Below are positions 34,051-43,074 of a stretch of DNA of 64,000 nt, piece after piece. The stretch spans positions 124,001 to 188,000 of the forward strand of contig NZ_LR699115.1 in the NCBI RefSeq assembly GCF_902459475.1, read 5' to 3'. Position 1 is the first letter of the stretch; each line of letters opens with the position of its first letter. Both the position numbers and the translations under genes were made by a program. The notes beneath the pieces are model-generated. The model did not search any database and was not told the origin of the DNA. It saw only the letters and a program-made list of their open reading frames with translations. Source of the DNA: Aquicella lusitana. GTDB taxonomy: Bacteria; Pseudomonadota; Gammaproteobacteria; DSM-16500.

Positions 34051-35268
34051 CTATAAAAATTGCAAAATTAAAAATAATGCTGACAAAAAAGCGCCTGCTA
34101 TTGGAAAAAGAATAGGATAGGAAACCGCATTTGGCTGGACTTCTTTTCGCTTTTTTATCGCAATTAATGACAAATGCATCATAATAAAAATACACAAAAT
34201 AATAGCACTCGTTATTTTGGCAAGCATCTCAATGGGGAATAAAAGCGCAAACATAACAATGACTGCCATCACAAACAAGGTAGCGATCAAAGGTGTTTGT
34301 GTGCGCCGGTATAAAGTGGCAAATAACACCGGCGCATTGTGCTGTTTCGCCATTCCATACATCACACGAGACGCCATGATAATTTGAACCAGGGCACCGT
34401 TTACAATCGCTATCAAACTGATCATGCCGATAATACTGGGTGGATAACCTCTGAGTTGAAAAATAAGCGCAAGCGGGGCCTCACTTTGTGCAAAAGCTTC
34501 TAATGGTAAAGCCAGGATGGCAACGAGCGCAACCAACACATAAAGCAGCGTGCCTATTCCTAAAGCCGCAAATATCGCATAAGGCAAGGTTTTCTCCGGA
34601 TGCTTGATTTCTTCGGCAATGTTAACCATGTCTTCAAATCCGATATAGGCATAAAATGCAATGAATGCCCCGGCCAACACACCTGAACTTCCCGCCATGC
34701 TCAATGAGAATCGCATCTGATGCCATACTTCGGGCAAACGTTGCAGGCTGTTGCCTGCAACGTATATCACGAGCAGCAGCCCGCCAATTTCTATCAGTGT
34801 CATTAACATCGCCATCATGGCAGATTCAATGATGCCCCAGATGGCAACCGCGCCAAGCAGAATAATTAATCCGATCATTGCGAGCGGAGAAGGAATAGAA
34901 ATAAAAAGGCGTAGATAACCAACAAACCCATGAGCAATGGCAGCAGCCGAAACTACACCTGTAAAAACAACCATCCAACCAATCAAGCCTGATAACCAGT
35001 CATGGCCAAAAGCTCTACGTACATAATAAGCCTCGCCTGCACTCAGGGGAAAACGTGAACTTAATTCGGCATAAGAAATTGCAGTTAAAAAAGCGATAAA
35101 GGAAGCAAGTAGAAATGCAAGCGGCGTGAATATACCGGCATGGCCTGCTACTTTGCCAACCAGGGCATAAATCCCAGCACCCAATATAGTGCCAAGGCCA
35201 TAAAACGTGACCAGCGCGAAGGATAGCGATCGCTTAAGTGATACTGACTCTGTATTATTATCGTCCAT
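34051..35268 (-). CDS. APC-family amino-acid permease
   Basis: The 405-residue protein has about eleven or twelve predicted helices. It starts with LVTFYGLGTILGAGIYALVGKVAG, the substrate-binding helix-1 G-x-G motif of the APC family, and has SYAELSSRFPLSAGEAYYVRRAFG and FYAYIGFEDMVNIAEEIKHPEKTLPYAI. This resembles cationic or broad-specificity amino-acid transporters. It is slightly short relative to CAT types. It is divergent from the MscS gene; the TrpR-like gene follows downstream. Confidence 0.9.
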   Translation of the reverse strand: MDDNNTESVSLKRSLSFALVTFYGLGTILGAGIYALVGKVAGHAGIFTPLAFLLASFIAFLTAISYAELSSRFPLSAGEAYYVRRAFGHDWLSGLIGWMVVFTGVVSAAAIAHGFVGYLRLFISIPSPLAMIGLIILLGAVAIWGIIESAMMAMLMTLIEIGGLLLVIYVAGNSLQRLPEVWHQMRFSLSMAGSSGVLAGAFIAFYAYIGFEDMVNIAEEIKHPEKTLPYAIFAALGIGTLLYVLVALVAILALPLEAFAQSEAPLALIFQLRGYPPSIIGMISLIAIVNGALVQIIMASRVMYGMAKQHNAPVLFATLYRRTQTPLIATLFVMAVIVMFALLFPIEMLAKITSAIILCIFIMMHLSLIAIKKRKEVQPNAVSYPILFPIAGAFLSALFLILQFL

Positions 35269-35411
35269 GATTGTCGTAGATTAATACAATTTAATTAAAA
35301 AAAGAATAACTGCTGTCTTTGCCGTCCCATTGGTTAGGCTTTTGATATAATGTAGCTATAAATACCATATTATGCCGTTAATGGATAATCTTTGAAGGAT
35401 GTTTTTATAAA

Positions 35412-37742
35412 ATGGATCTAAAAGCATTTACCAAGATCATCGCTATCCTCATTTTCACTATCTGCTGTATATTTCAGCCTCTTCATGCCCAAAATAAAAT
35501 GGGAGAAGCCGTTTTTTCCCCAGCTGCATGGAGCAAAGATCTGGATAGCATTAAGAAAAAAATTACTACTGAGGCGTGGACTTCCATCTCTTTAAAAGAA
35601 ACCATCGGTGCAGTGATTGCATTGCAAAAGCAGGCAAACGAATGCACCAACAACACAAAAAAAGAGCTTGAGAAAATAAATACGGCTCTTATGGGATCAA
35701 ATACTGGAAAACTAGACAGCCAAGCCGAATCCCCGCGTATTGATGAAACCAAATCAAATTTAGACAAAAGAAGATCTGAATTAAACCAATTGTATGCCGA
35801 ATGCCAGTTAGTTTTGCTGCGTGCGCAGGATATTTTCTCTGATCTCCAAGCACGTGAACAATTACTGATTACAGCCCAGTTATTCTCCAAAGCACCTTCG
35901 GTTATTGAAAACCTCACGCAATTGCCAACGATTCAATCGGTTGAAAATCAATTTAATTTGAACATCTTTAACCAAAAATTAGGCGTTACTTATTTAACCA
36001 GTAGTAATCTTGGCATGTTAATAATATTAATCGTGCTAAGTATAATGGCTGGCTATGGTACACGGCGATGGTGTCGCAATAGAGAAGGTATATCGGACCA
36101 ATCGCTGCTTGGATTCAATATAACAGCTGTTGTTTTTCAATATGCGTATGCTCTATTTATTACGCTTGCGCTTGCCATTTTCTTTACGTTTTATACACTG
36201 CCGGCGATATTATCTACTTATCTGGCAACAATAAGTATCGCCTTGTTTATTTACACAGCGCTTGTCGCCATCATTAAAAGTCTGTTTTATCCGCCACCAC
36301 CAGCGCAGCCTTTAATCATATTTCCTGGCAAAATACCGCGTTTTTTTAGCCGTCGATTGTTTTATTTGTTAACGCTTTTATTAGCTTATTATGTCGTTAC
36401 TACGCTGTTTCAAGATCAGGAATTGCTTGTTCCGATTAGACAATTAACCGACTCTCTGTTTATCACATTGCTTAGCATTAGTTTAATCAGCATTATCTTT
36501 GTCACCACTCGAATTCCTAAATTGTTTTACGAATGGGAGCATGTACGTAAAACCTTAAACATCGTCTTCAGCATTACGCTATTGGTTATTCTGATTGCCG
36601 AATGGAGTGGTTACCATTTATTCGCTCTCTATCTGGTCCAAAACATAGCCGCTTCAATCGCGATTGTTCTTGCTGCTTGGCTACTACATATTCCCATCAA
36701 AAAAGGAATTCGCGCTTTAAAAAAACAGGAGACATTTCGCTATTATCTTGGCGTGCGTCGCCATAAAGAAATTCTGGAATTAACACTGTGTTACATCGCA
36801 GCCATGATGATTATCTGGGGCGGAGTAATCGTACTTCTGCTAAAAACGTGGATACCTTCAACCGCATATTTCAACCAAATAATGCGTGCGGTGATGGATG
36901 GTTTTACATTCGCAGGGTTGCGAATTATTCCAAGCCAGGTCTTGCTGGCATTAGTGGTATTTACTCTCTTGGCTTTAGCCAATCGCTGGCTGCAAAGTTA
37001 TGTCAGTCGTCATAGCCGCTCCTACGTGGAAGAAGGTGCGCAGGTAGCCATTGCTACCATCATGGGTTATTCCGGTTTCGTGATTATTTTGATCATTGCC
37101 CTGGTCGTTGCCGGTGTTAATTTTACAGGACTTGCCATCATCGCTGGCGCGCTCTCTGTAGGCATAGGCTTCGGTCTGCAAAATATCGTTAATGATTTTA
37201 TTTCCGGACTAATTTTATTGATTGAAGAGCCTATTAGACCAGGCGACAGAATTTATGTAGATAATATTGAGGGTTTTGTTAGAAGGGTGCGATTGCGTTC
37301 TACGCAAATTGTGACGCTTGATAATTCCGATGTATTTGTCCCTAATTCTAAAATTACCTCAACCAATCTTACCAATTACATGTTCAGAAACACGAAATGG
37401 CGTGTCATTTGCACGATTGGAATCGCCTATGGCTGCGATCTTGAATTAGCAAAGAAAACACTTCTGGAAGTGGCTACAGCACATAAAGAAGTCATACAAG
37501 AAGGTCCCGATGCACCTAAAGTACTCTTTAGAAAATTTAACGACAGTAGTTTGCAATTTGATTTACTGTGCATTATCAATGACGTCAACAATAAATATCG
37601 CATAGAAAGCGAATTAAATTTCGCCATCGCAGAAGCGTTCAAGAAGAAGCGAATCGATATTCCCTTTCCCCAACAAGACATTCACATTAAAGAATTACCT
37701 GAAGAAGTCACATTGGCAAAACGTGATAGTCCTGAAGAATAG
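35412..37742 (+). CDS. MscS-family mechanosensitive channel, large (MscM/MscK-like)
   Basis: The 776-residue protein has a signal sequence, a periplasmic helical domain (about 27-190 with Asp/Glu/Lys-rich coiled coil), roughly eight to ten membrane helices and a C-terminal MscS core. The pore-lining TM3 reads GLAIIAGALSVGIGFGLQNIVNDFISGL, followed by IEEPIRPGDRIYVDNIEGFVRRVRLRSTQIVTLDNSDVFVPNS of the beta domain. It releases solutes at high membrane tension. It lacks the very large periplasmic region of E. coli MscK, so it is closer in size to the shorter YbdG/YjeP relatives. Confidence 0.92.
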   Translation: MDLKAFTKIIAILIFTICCIFQPLHAQNKMGEAVFSPAAWSKDLDSIKKKITTEAWTSISLKETIGAVIALQKQANECTNNTKKELEKINTALMGSNTGKLDSQAESPRIDETKSNLDKRRSELNQLYAECQLVLLRAQDIFSDLQAREQLLITAQLFSKAPSVIENLTQLPTIQSVENQFNLNIFNQKLGVTYLTSSNLGMLIILIVLSIMAGYGTRRWCRNREGISDQSLLGFNITAVVFQYAYALFITLALAIFFTFYTLPAILSTYLATISIALFIYTALVAIIKSLFYPPPPAQPLIIFPGKIPRFFSRRLFYLLTLLLAYYVVTTLFQDQELLVPIRQLTDSLFITLLSISLISIIFVTTRIPKLFYEWEHVRKTLNIVFSITLLVILIAEWSGYHLFALYLVQNIAASIAIVLAAWLLHIPIKKGIRALKKQETFRYYLGVRRHKEILELTLCYIAAMMIIWGGVIVLLLKTWIPSTAYFNQIMRAVMDGFTFAGLRIIPSQVLLALVVFTLLALANRWLQSYVSRHSRSYVEEGAQVAIATIMGYSGFVIILIIALVVAGVNFTGLAIIAGALSVGIGFGLQNIVNDFISGLILLIEEPIRPGDRIYVDNIEGFVRRVRLRSTQIVTLDNSDVFVPNSKITSTNLTNYMFRNTKWRVICTIGIAYGCDLELAKKTLLEVATAHKEVIQEGPDAPKVLFRKFNDSSLQFDLLCIINDVNNKYRIESELNFAIAEAFKKKRIDIPFPQQDIHIKELPEEVTLAKRDSPEE

Positions 37743-37754
37743 CCATATCTGTTC

Positions 37755-39527
37755 CTACAATGGCCATATCCACAGCAACGCGGGCACTGCAACGCAAACT
37801 GTAATTAGTTCGAGCGGCAAGCCCAACCGCGGGTAATCGAAAAATTTATAACCGCCCGGACCCATCACCATCGTGTAATTATGATAGGCGATAGGTGTTA
37901 AAAACGAGCAGGATGCACCAATTGCAACCGCCATTAGAAATGTATCCACGTTTGCATGAGAACTTTCCGCAATACGTACAGCAATGGGAGCCATTACAAG
38001 CACCGTAGCAACATTATTCATAAAGTCAGATAGCAGCATCGTGACTATCAATATCGCTGTCAAGGCAAATATAGGTGAATATTGACCAGAAATACTCATG
38101 AAACCATCTGTAATAATTTTAGCGGCGCCCGTAGATTGCAATGCCTCACCAACAGGTATAAACGTGGCCAAAAATAAAAGCACAGGCCAGTCAATGCTTT
38201 GATACATCATTCTGGGTGACATCAAATTTGCCAGGATAAGGACCAAAACTGCAGCAGTAAATGCAATTTCGATGGGCAATACCTGCAGGGTGACCAGCAC
38301 AATGGCGATAAAGAAAATAGCAATCGGCAAAATTCTTTTTCTGGTGACTTCAACATCTATTCCCCGTTCTACTAATGGCAGAAAGCCAAGACTCACGATA
38401 GTTTCTTGTAATGTTTCTACATTTCCCTGCAGCAATACGACATCGCCGGATGCAAAACGTATATCATTCAGATTCTGCCTAAATGATATACCCTTTCGCG
38501 AAAGGGCCAGCAGATTGAGTGCATACCTTGAGCGTAATTTCATCATTTTCGCAGATCGGCCAATCGCATCGGAATCAGGCGGCACGACGGCTTCCATAAT
38601 CGCTATCTCTTTTGAAGACAATTCAGCGGATGAGATCGGTTTATCACCGACCAGTTTAAACTTGCCAGCCTTGACTACTTTTTCCAGACTTTCATGCGGG
38701 GCTTCAAAAATTAACACATCATCGATATGAATGTATTTCTTATTGGGGAATGAAAATTGTTTCTTACCATTTCGAGTAATAGCAATCAACTCGAATTCAG
38801 CTTCAATTTTTTTCTGCATCTCTTCTACCGTCTTACCTACAAAAGGCGAATCTTCGGGGACTTTAACCTCTATCATGTAATCTGATATCTGAAATAAATC
38901 TTCCGCCTTGGCGGCGCTGCGTCGGACGGGAATAAGTCGCCAGCCAAAAAAAATAATGAATAGAATACCTGCCAACGCAATCAGGATACCAACCGGCGTA
39001 TAATCAAACATATTAAAATAGTCACCCGTTATTTTTTCTCTATAATAGGAAATAAGAATATTGGGTGGCGTGCCAATCAGTGTTGTTACCCCGCCAAACA
39101 CGGATCCGAACGCAATGGGCATCAACACCAATGAGGGTGATTTGCCATTTTTGATAAAAGTTTGTATGGCGATAGGCATCATCAGCGCTAAGGCACCAAC
39201 ATTATTCATAAATGATGATAAAACCGCCGTTATCACGGTCAAGGTACCCACATGAATAAATGTGTTTTTGAACAGGAATTCTATTTTTCTGATCAGATAA
39301 TCCAACAAACCGGATTGGCTGACGGCTTTGGTTAAAATCATTACGCATGCCACCGTGACAACGGCAGGATTGCTAAAGCCTGCAAACGCCTGGTTAAAAG
39401 GTACGATTCCAACAAATACCGCGATTATTAGTATCAAAAGCCCAACTACATCATAGCGCCAGTATTCTACGATAAATAAAATCATTGCCAAAATTAAAAG
39501 CGCGATAAGCAGGTAAGGTTGGTACAT
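37755..39527 (-). CDS. SLC13-type anion permease with two TrkA-C domains
   Basis: The 590-residue protein has an N-terminal permease half (FSNPAVVTVACVMILTKAV, SSFMNNVGALALMMPIA, LIGTPPNILISYYR), two central RCK-C (TrkA-C) domains of about 70 residues each (EVKVPEDSPFVGKTVEEM and AVVPPDSDAIGRSAKMM) and a C-terminal permease half with SDFMNNVATVLVMAPIAVR, which mirrors the first SFMNN hairpin. Members import sulfate, dicarboxylates or phosphate with sodium. It is the last gene of the Gdh-UspA-permease run on the minus strand and ends 12 bases from the convergent MscS gene. Confidence 0.9.
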   Translation of the reverse strand: MYQPYLLIALLILAMILFIVEYWRYDVVGLLILIIAVFVGIVPFNQAFAGFSNPAVVTVACVMILTKAVSQSGLLDYLIRKIEFLFKNTFIHVGTLTVITAVLSSFMNNVGALALMMPIAIQTFIKNGKSPSLVLMPIAFGSVFGGVTTLIGTPPNILISYYREKITGDYFNMFDYTPVGILIALAGILFIIFFGWRLIPVRRSAAKAEDLFQISDYMIEVKVPEDSPFVGKTVEEMQKKIEAEFELIAITRNGKKQFSFPNKKYIHIDDVLIFEAPHESLEKVVKAGKFKLVGDKPISSAELSSKEIAIMEAVVPPDSDAIGRSAKMMKLRSRYALNLLALSRKGISFRQNLNDIRFASGDVVLLQGNVETLQETIVSLGFLPLVERGIDVEVTRKRILPIAIFFIAIVLVTLQVLPIEIAFTAAVLVLILANLMSPRMMYQSIDWPVLLFLATFIPVGEALQSTGAAKIITDGFMSISGQYSPIFALTAILIVTMLLSDFMNNVATVLVMAPIAVRIAESSHANVDTFLMAVAIGASCSFLTPIAYHNYTMVMGPGGYKFFDYPRLGLPLELITVCVAVPALLWIWPL

Positions 39528-39557
39528 TATATCTTCCCCGCTCTATCTCTGGGTTTG

Positions 39558-40013
39558 CTAATCATCCTGCTTGCTCCGAAATAATAGTATGGGTATAGTG
39601 GTCTTTCGCAACACTTCTTCAGCAGTGCTCCCCAATATGAGGCGCTTCATACCCCGTCTGCCATGCGTTCCTATTACGATCAAACTTGCTCGCCATTTTT
39701 TGGCATCTTCAATAATTTCATCCGATACAGTACCTATCACAGCACTAAATTCTATCAATTTTTTCTCAGTTTTAACTTTTTTCTTTTCGGCAAGTTCAGC
39801 TGATTTTTTTAAAAGGTGCTCTGCGCTTTTTTGCATACTTTCTCGTAACGCATCAATATTGATTCCTTCACCGCCAACAGCATGAGTCGTGTAATTAACC
39901 ACATGAACAATTCGCAGCTTCGCTTTTTGCTCTCTGGCTAATTCAATTGCCTTTTTCAATGCGAGTTTTGCTGTTTTGCTGTCATCCATCGTTACCAGGA
40001 TACGCTTAAACAT
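39558..40013 (-). CDS. Universal stress protein (UspA family, ATP-binding type)
   Basis: The 151-residue protein is one UspA domain: KRILVTMDDSKTAKLALKKAIELA at the start and the nucleotide-binding motif IGTHGRRGMKRLILGSTAEEVLRKTTIPILLFR (G-x2-G-x9-G-S/T) at the end. It probably binds ATP and supports stress survival. It sits between the glutamate dehydrogenase and SLC13 genes with gaps of about 25-30 bases, so all three probably form an operon. USPs next to transporters often regulate them. Confidence 0.93.
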   Translation of the reverse strand: MFKRILVTMDDSKTAKLALKKAIELAREQKAKLRIVHVVNYTTHAVGGEGINIDALRESMQKSAEHLLKKSAELAEKKKVKTEKKLIEFSAVIGTVSDEIIEDAKKWRASLIVIGTHGRRGMKRLILGSTAEEVLRKTTIPILLFRSKQDD

Positions 40014-40037
40014 TTTTGTGCTTCCTTGTTTCTTGCG

Positions 40038-41351
40038 CTAACGGATTCCTGAAAAGTAATCGTGTGTTCCCTGTGCCGTCACTGCTTCCGCATACCTGCT
40101 CAGCGCATGAATATAGGCAGCGGTCCGCATTTCCGTTTTATGCTGTATCATCAGCTGGCAAACCTGATTAAATTCGCGTGTCATAATGGTATGTAACCGT
40201 TGATGCACTTCTTCCTCAGACCAGTAAAAACCCGACTTGTTCTGCACCCACTCAAAGTAACTTACTGTCACACCGCCGGCGTTAGCAAGAATATCCGGCA
40301 CTACTAAAATGCCTTTTTTCTGCAACACAGGCTCTGCATCGAAAGTGGTAGGCCCATTAGCGATTTCTACTATGACATCTGCTTTAATTTTTGACGCATT
40401 CTGCTTAGTGATCTGGTTTTCAATAGCTGCGGGAATTAAGAGATCCACATCGAGTTCGAGTAATGCAGCATTCGTGATATGATCCACATCTTTTAACTGG
40501 CAAACCGAACGTTTACAATATCCCATATAGAGTTCTTCAGAATTTTCTTTAATGTGAATCAGCTCATCCACATCAAGCCCATCCGCATGGTAAACTCCAC
40601 CGCTTGAGTCACTGACGGCTACTATTTTATACCCATCTTCATACAGCAATTTGGCAATATGTCTGCCTGCGTTTCCAAATCCCTGTATCGCAACCTTTGT
40701 CTCTTTTACTTTCCATTTCTTATCCTTCCTCAGCTCTTTAATGCAATAGTAAGCACCTCGCGCAGTCGCCCCTTTTCTTCCTTGGCTACCACCCAGGGGG
40801 ATCGGTTTACCCGTAATGACGGCGGGAGTAAATTGCCGTACGATAGTCGAATATTCATCCATCATCCAACCCATGATGATCTCATTCGTGTAAACATCCG
40901 GCGCAGGAATATCAATATCAGGACCAATAAAATCCGCGATCCTTTCTATGTAGCTGCGGCTGACTCGTTCCACTTCCATACGCGACAGTTGCTTGGGATC
41001 AAGGCAAATACCGCCTTTTGCTCCGCCGAATGGAATACCAACGACCGCACATTTAATAGTCATCCAGAATGCTAATGTTTTAATTTCTTCTAATCCAAGA
41101 TTAGGATGATAGCGAATTCCGCCTTTTGTGGGCCCGCGAATATCATTATGATGAACCCGATAGCCTTTAAAAATACGTAACTGGCCGTTATCCATGCGTA
41201 CTGGAAAAGCGACTTCAAGGCAGGCTTTGGGGTGCTTTAATTTTTCTACTGCTTCAGCATCGATCCTGACATAAGCAGCAGCCTTATCGAGACGTTTTAA
41301 TGCATCCTGGTACATTGTCATGTGACTGGAATTCCCGTTTCCATTCTTCAT
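40038..41351 (-). CDS. Glu/Leu/Phe/Val dehydrogenase (NAD-type glutamate dehydrogenase)
   Basis: The 437-residue protein is a full-length hexameric-type amino-acid dehydrogenase: FKGYRVHHNDIRGPTKGGIRYHP, MTIKCAVVGIPFGGAKGGI with the catalytic Lys, IDIPAPDVYTN, and a Rossmann segment VAIQGFGNAGRHIAKLLYEDG. The GFGNAGR motif suits NAD preference. It deaminates glutamate to 2-oxoglutarate, feeding amino-acid carbon to the TCA cycle. The operon with UspA and an anion/dicarboxylate permease fits control of carbon-nitrogen flow. Confidence 0.93.
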   Translation of the reverse strand: MKNGNGNSSHMTMYQDALKRLDKAAAYVRIDAEAVEKLKHPKACLEVAFPVRMDNGQLRIFKGYRVHHNDIRGPTKGGIRYHPNLGLEEIKTLAFWMTIKCAVVGIPFGGAKGGICLDPKQLSRMEVERVSRSYIERIADFIGPDIDIPAPDVYTNEIIMGWMMDEYSTIVRQFTPAVITGKPIPLGGSQGRKGATARGAYYCIKELRKDKKWKVKETKVAIQGFGNAGRHIAKLLYEDGYKIVAVSDSSGGVYHADGLDVDELIHIKENSEELYMGYCKRSVCQLKDVDHITNAALLELDVDLLIPAAIENQITKQNASKIKADVIVEIANGPTTFDAEPVLQKKGILVVPDILANAGGVTVSYFEWVQNKSGFYWSEEEVHQRLHTIMTREFNQVCQLMIQHKTEMRTAAYIHALSRYAEAVTAQGTHDYFSGIR

Positions 41352-41485
41352 TATACAGGAAATAATCCATGCGAAGAGGAAAATAAAGCATCGTTATTTA
41401 TCGACGACAAAGCTTATTGCATTGATTGAATCTGCGTAAAAATGCTAACGTATATAATATCCCTGCACGGAGTGATGTCGCTATT

Positions 41486-42211
41486 ATGCCCCACTATAAA
41501 GCTCCTTCTCCTGCGTCCCTGTCTGCCCGGCTAGTAAAAATTCCCGCTCAAAGCTATTTACGCGACTGGATTTATGGCGGCATTGATGGGACAGTGACAA
41601 CCTTTGCCGTTGTCTCAGGGGTGGTGGGCGGCCAGCTCTCGCCACTGGTTATTTTAATATTGGGCTTTGCCAATCTTCTCGCTGATGGATTCTCCATGGC
41701 AGCAAGCAATTACTTGGGAACCAAGTCGGAATCTGAACAATATCAGCATTATAAGGCAATAGAATCCAACAACATTGAAACAGCACCGCAAGTTAAAAAA
41801 AATGATATAAAAGAAATTTTTTCCAGCAAAGGAGTAGAAGGCAACACGCTCGACAAGGTAACCGACGCTATCACCGCCAATAAATCACTATGGATCGATA
41901 CCTTATTGAGGGAACAGTATGGATTACCCATGGCCATCCGGTCTCCCTATAAGGCCGCACTCTATACATTTTGTGCTTTTGTTCTGTTTGGTCTGGTACC
42001 TTTACTGCCTTATGTCTTCAGTATTGCCAGTCCTTTTTTCTGGTCGTGTCTGTTAACGGGTGTCGTATTTTTTGTGATTGGTTCAGTCAAAAGCCACTGG
42101 TCGCTTCACTCCTGGCTACACTCCGGTGTTGAAACACTGGCGATAGGCGCCATTACTGCATTCCTGGCCTATATCATCGGCTGGCTGCTACGGGTATATT
42201 TGACAACATGA
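41486..42211 (+). CDS. VIT1/CCC1-family transporter
   Basis: The chosen ATG at 41486 gives 241 residues; a longer TTG reading from 41426 adds an unlikely extension. The family signature DWIYGGIDGTVTTFAVVSGVVGG (helix 1, with metal-site Asp) is followed by GFANLLADGFSMAASNYLGTKSE (helix 2), a cytoplasmic acidic helical domain (VKKNDIKEIFSSKGVEGNTL) and three C-terminal helices. Family members move Fe2+ or Mn2+ out of the cytosol. It is divergent from the Gdh operon and converges on pdxH. Confidence 0.88.
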   Translation: MPHYKAPSPASLSARLVKIPAQSYLRDWIYGGIDGTVTTFAVVSGVVGGQLSPLVILILGFANLLADGFSMAASNYLGTKSESEQYQHYKAIESNNIETAPQVKKNDIKEIFSSKGVEGNTLDKVTDAITANKSLWIDTLLREQYGLPMAIRSPYKAALYTFCAFVLFGLVPLLPYVFSIASPFFWSCLLTGVVFFVIGSVKSHWSLHSWLHSGVETLAIGAITAFLAYIIGWLLRVYLTT

Positions 42212-42221
42212 AATATGTTTA

Positions 42222-42878
42222 TCAGGGCGCCAAACGCATGATTTTCCACCGCTGGTTCTCGAGAATATAAAGCAGCCTGTCATGCGCCCGCCAATCTCGA
42301 CTCTGAAAAAATTCATACTCAAAAGGAACCAGCGCATATCCACCCCAATAGTCCGGGCAGGGAATAACTCGTCCCGAAAATTTTTTTTCCGCTTCATTGA
42401 ATTTTGTATTTAATTCTTCCCGGTTAGCCAAAACTGTACTTTGAATCCAGGCCTGTGCGCCTAACTGGGTTTCCCTAGGTCGTGTAGCAAAATAGGATTC
42501 GCTTTTACTTCGTTCCACTTTTTTTACCTTTCCGCGAATTCTGACCTGCCGCGCAGTATGGGGCCAATAAAAATTCAGCGCGGCCGCATTATGTTTGGAA
42601 AGTTGCTTAGCTTTTTTGCTTTCATAATTGGTATAAAAAATAAAACAATGACTTTCCAGTTCCTTAAGCAAAACGACTCGCGCATCCGGCTCCCCCTTCT
42701 CATCCACTGTTGCCAACACCATGGCATTGGCCGGATAGGGTTCAAATTGCAGTGCTTCATTAAACCAGATAACAAATTGCTCAAACGGATCTGCTTTTGC
42801 ATCTTTCTTGCGAAGCGCCTGGTGACGAGGATTAGATTTTATATTCATTATCTTCCGGTTCAAATCGGCCAAATCCAT
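42222..42878 (-). CDS. pdxH: Pyridoxamine 5'-phosphate oxidase
   Basis: The 218-residue protein matches PdxH over its whole length: DPFEQFVIWFNEALQFEPYPANAMVLATVDEKG, ARVVLLKELES, NYESKKAKQLSKHNAAALNFYWPHTARQVRIRG, SYFATRPRETQLGAQAW and the C-terminal FEFFQSRDWRAHDRL-like segment (here YEFFQSRDWRAHDRLLY), which closes over FMN and PLP. It makes PLP from PNP or PMP, supplying the two PLP enzymes found elsewhere in this window. It converges on the VIT gene and is divergent from the esterase gene. Confidence 0.94.
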   Translation of the reverse strand: MDLADLNRKIMNIKSNPRHQALRKKDAKADPFEQFVIWFNEALQFEPYPANAMVLATVDEKGEPDARVVLLKELESHCFIFYTNYESKKAKQLSKHNAAALNFYWPHTARQVRIRGKVKKVERSKSESYFATRPRETQLGAQAWIQSTVLANREELNTKFNEAEKKFSGRVIPCPDYWGGYALVPFEYEFFQSRDWRAHDRLLYILENQRWKIMRLAP

Positions 42879-43074
42879 TTGTTTCCCCCTAACTATTTTG
42901 TTTTTTATGACAGCGAGTTAAATTTTCGCACGATGCGCAGCCATAATGAAATACTTATCTGTAGAGCATCGCCCAAGGAATATTTTGTCCTTAATAACCC
43001 AAAATTTTGATATGCTATTTCAGAAAGGAGCAACAAGAAGCATTGCATCTGCATCCATTAATAAGGAAGTTAGC

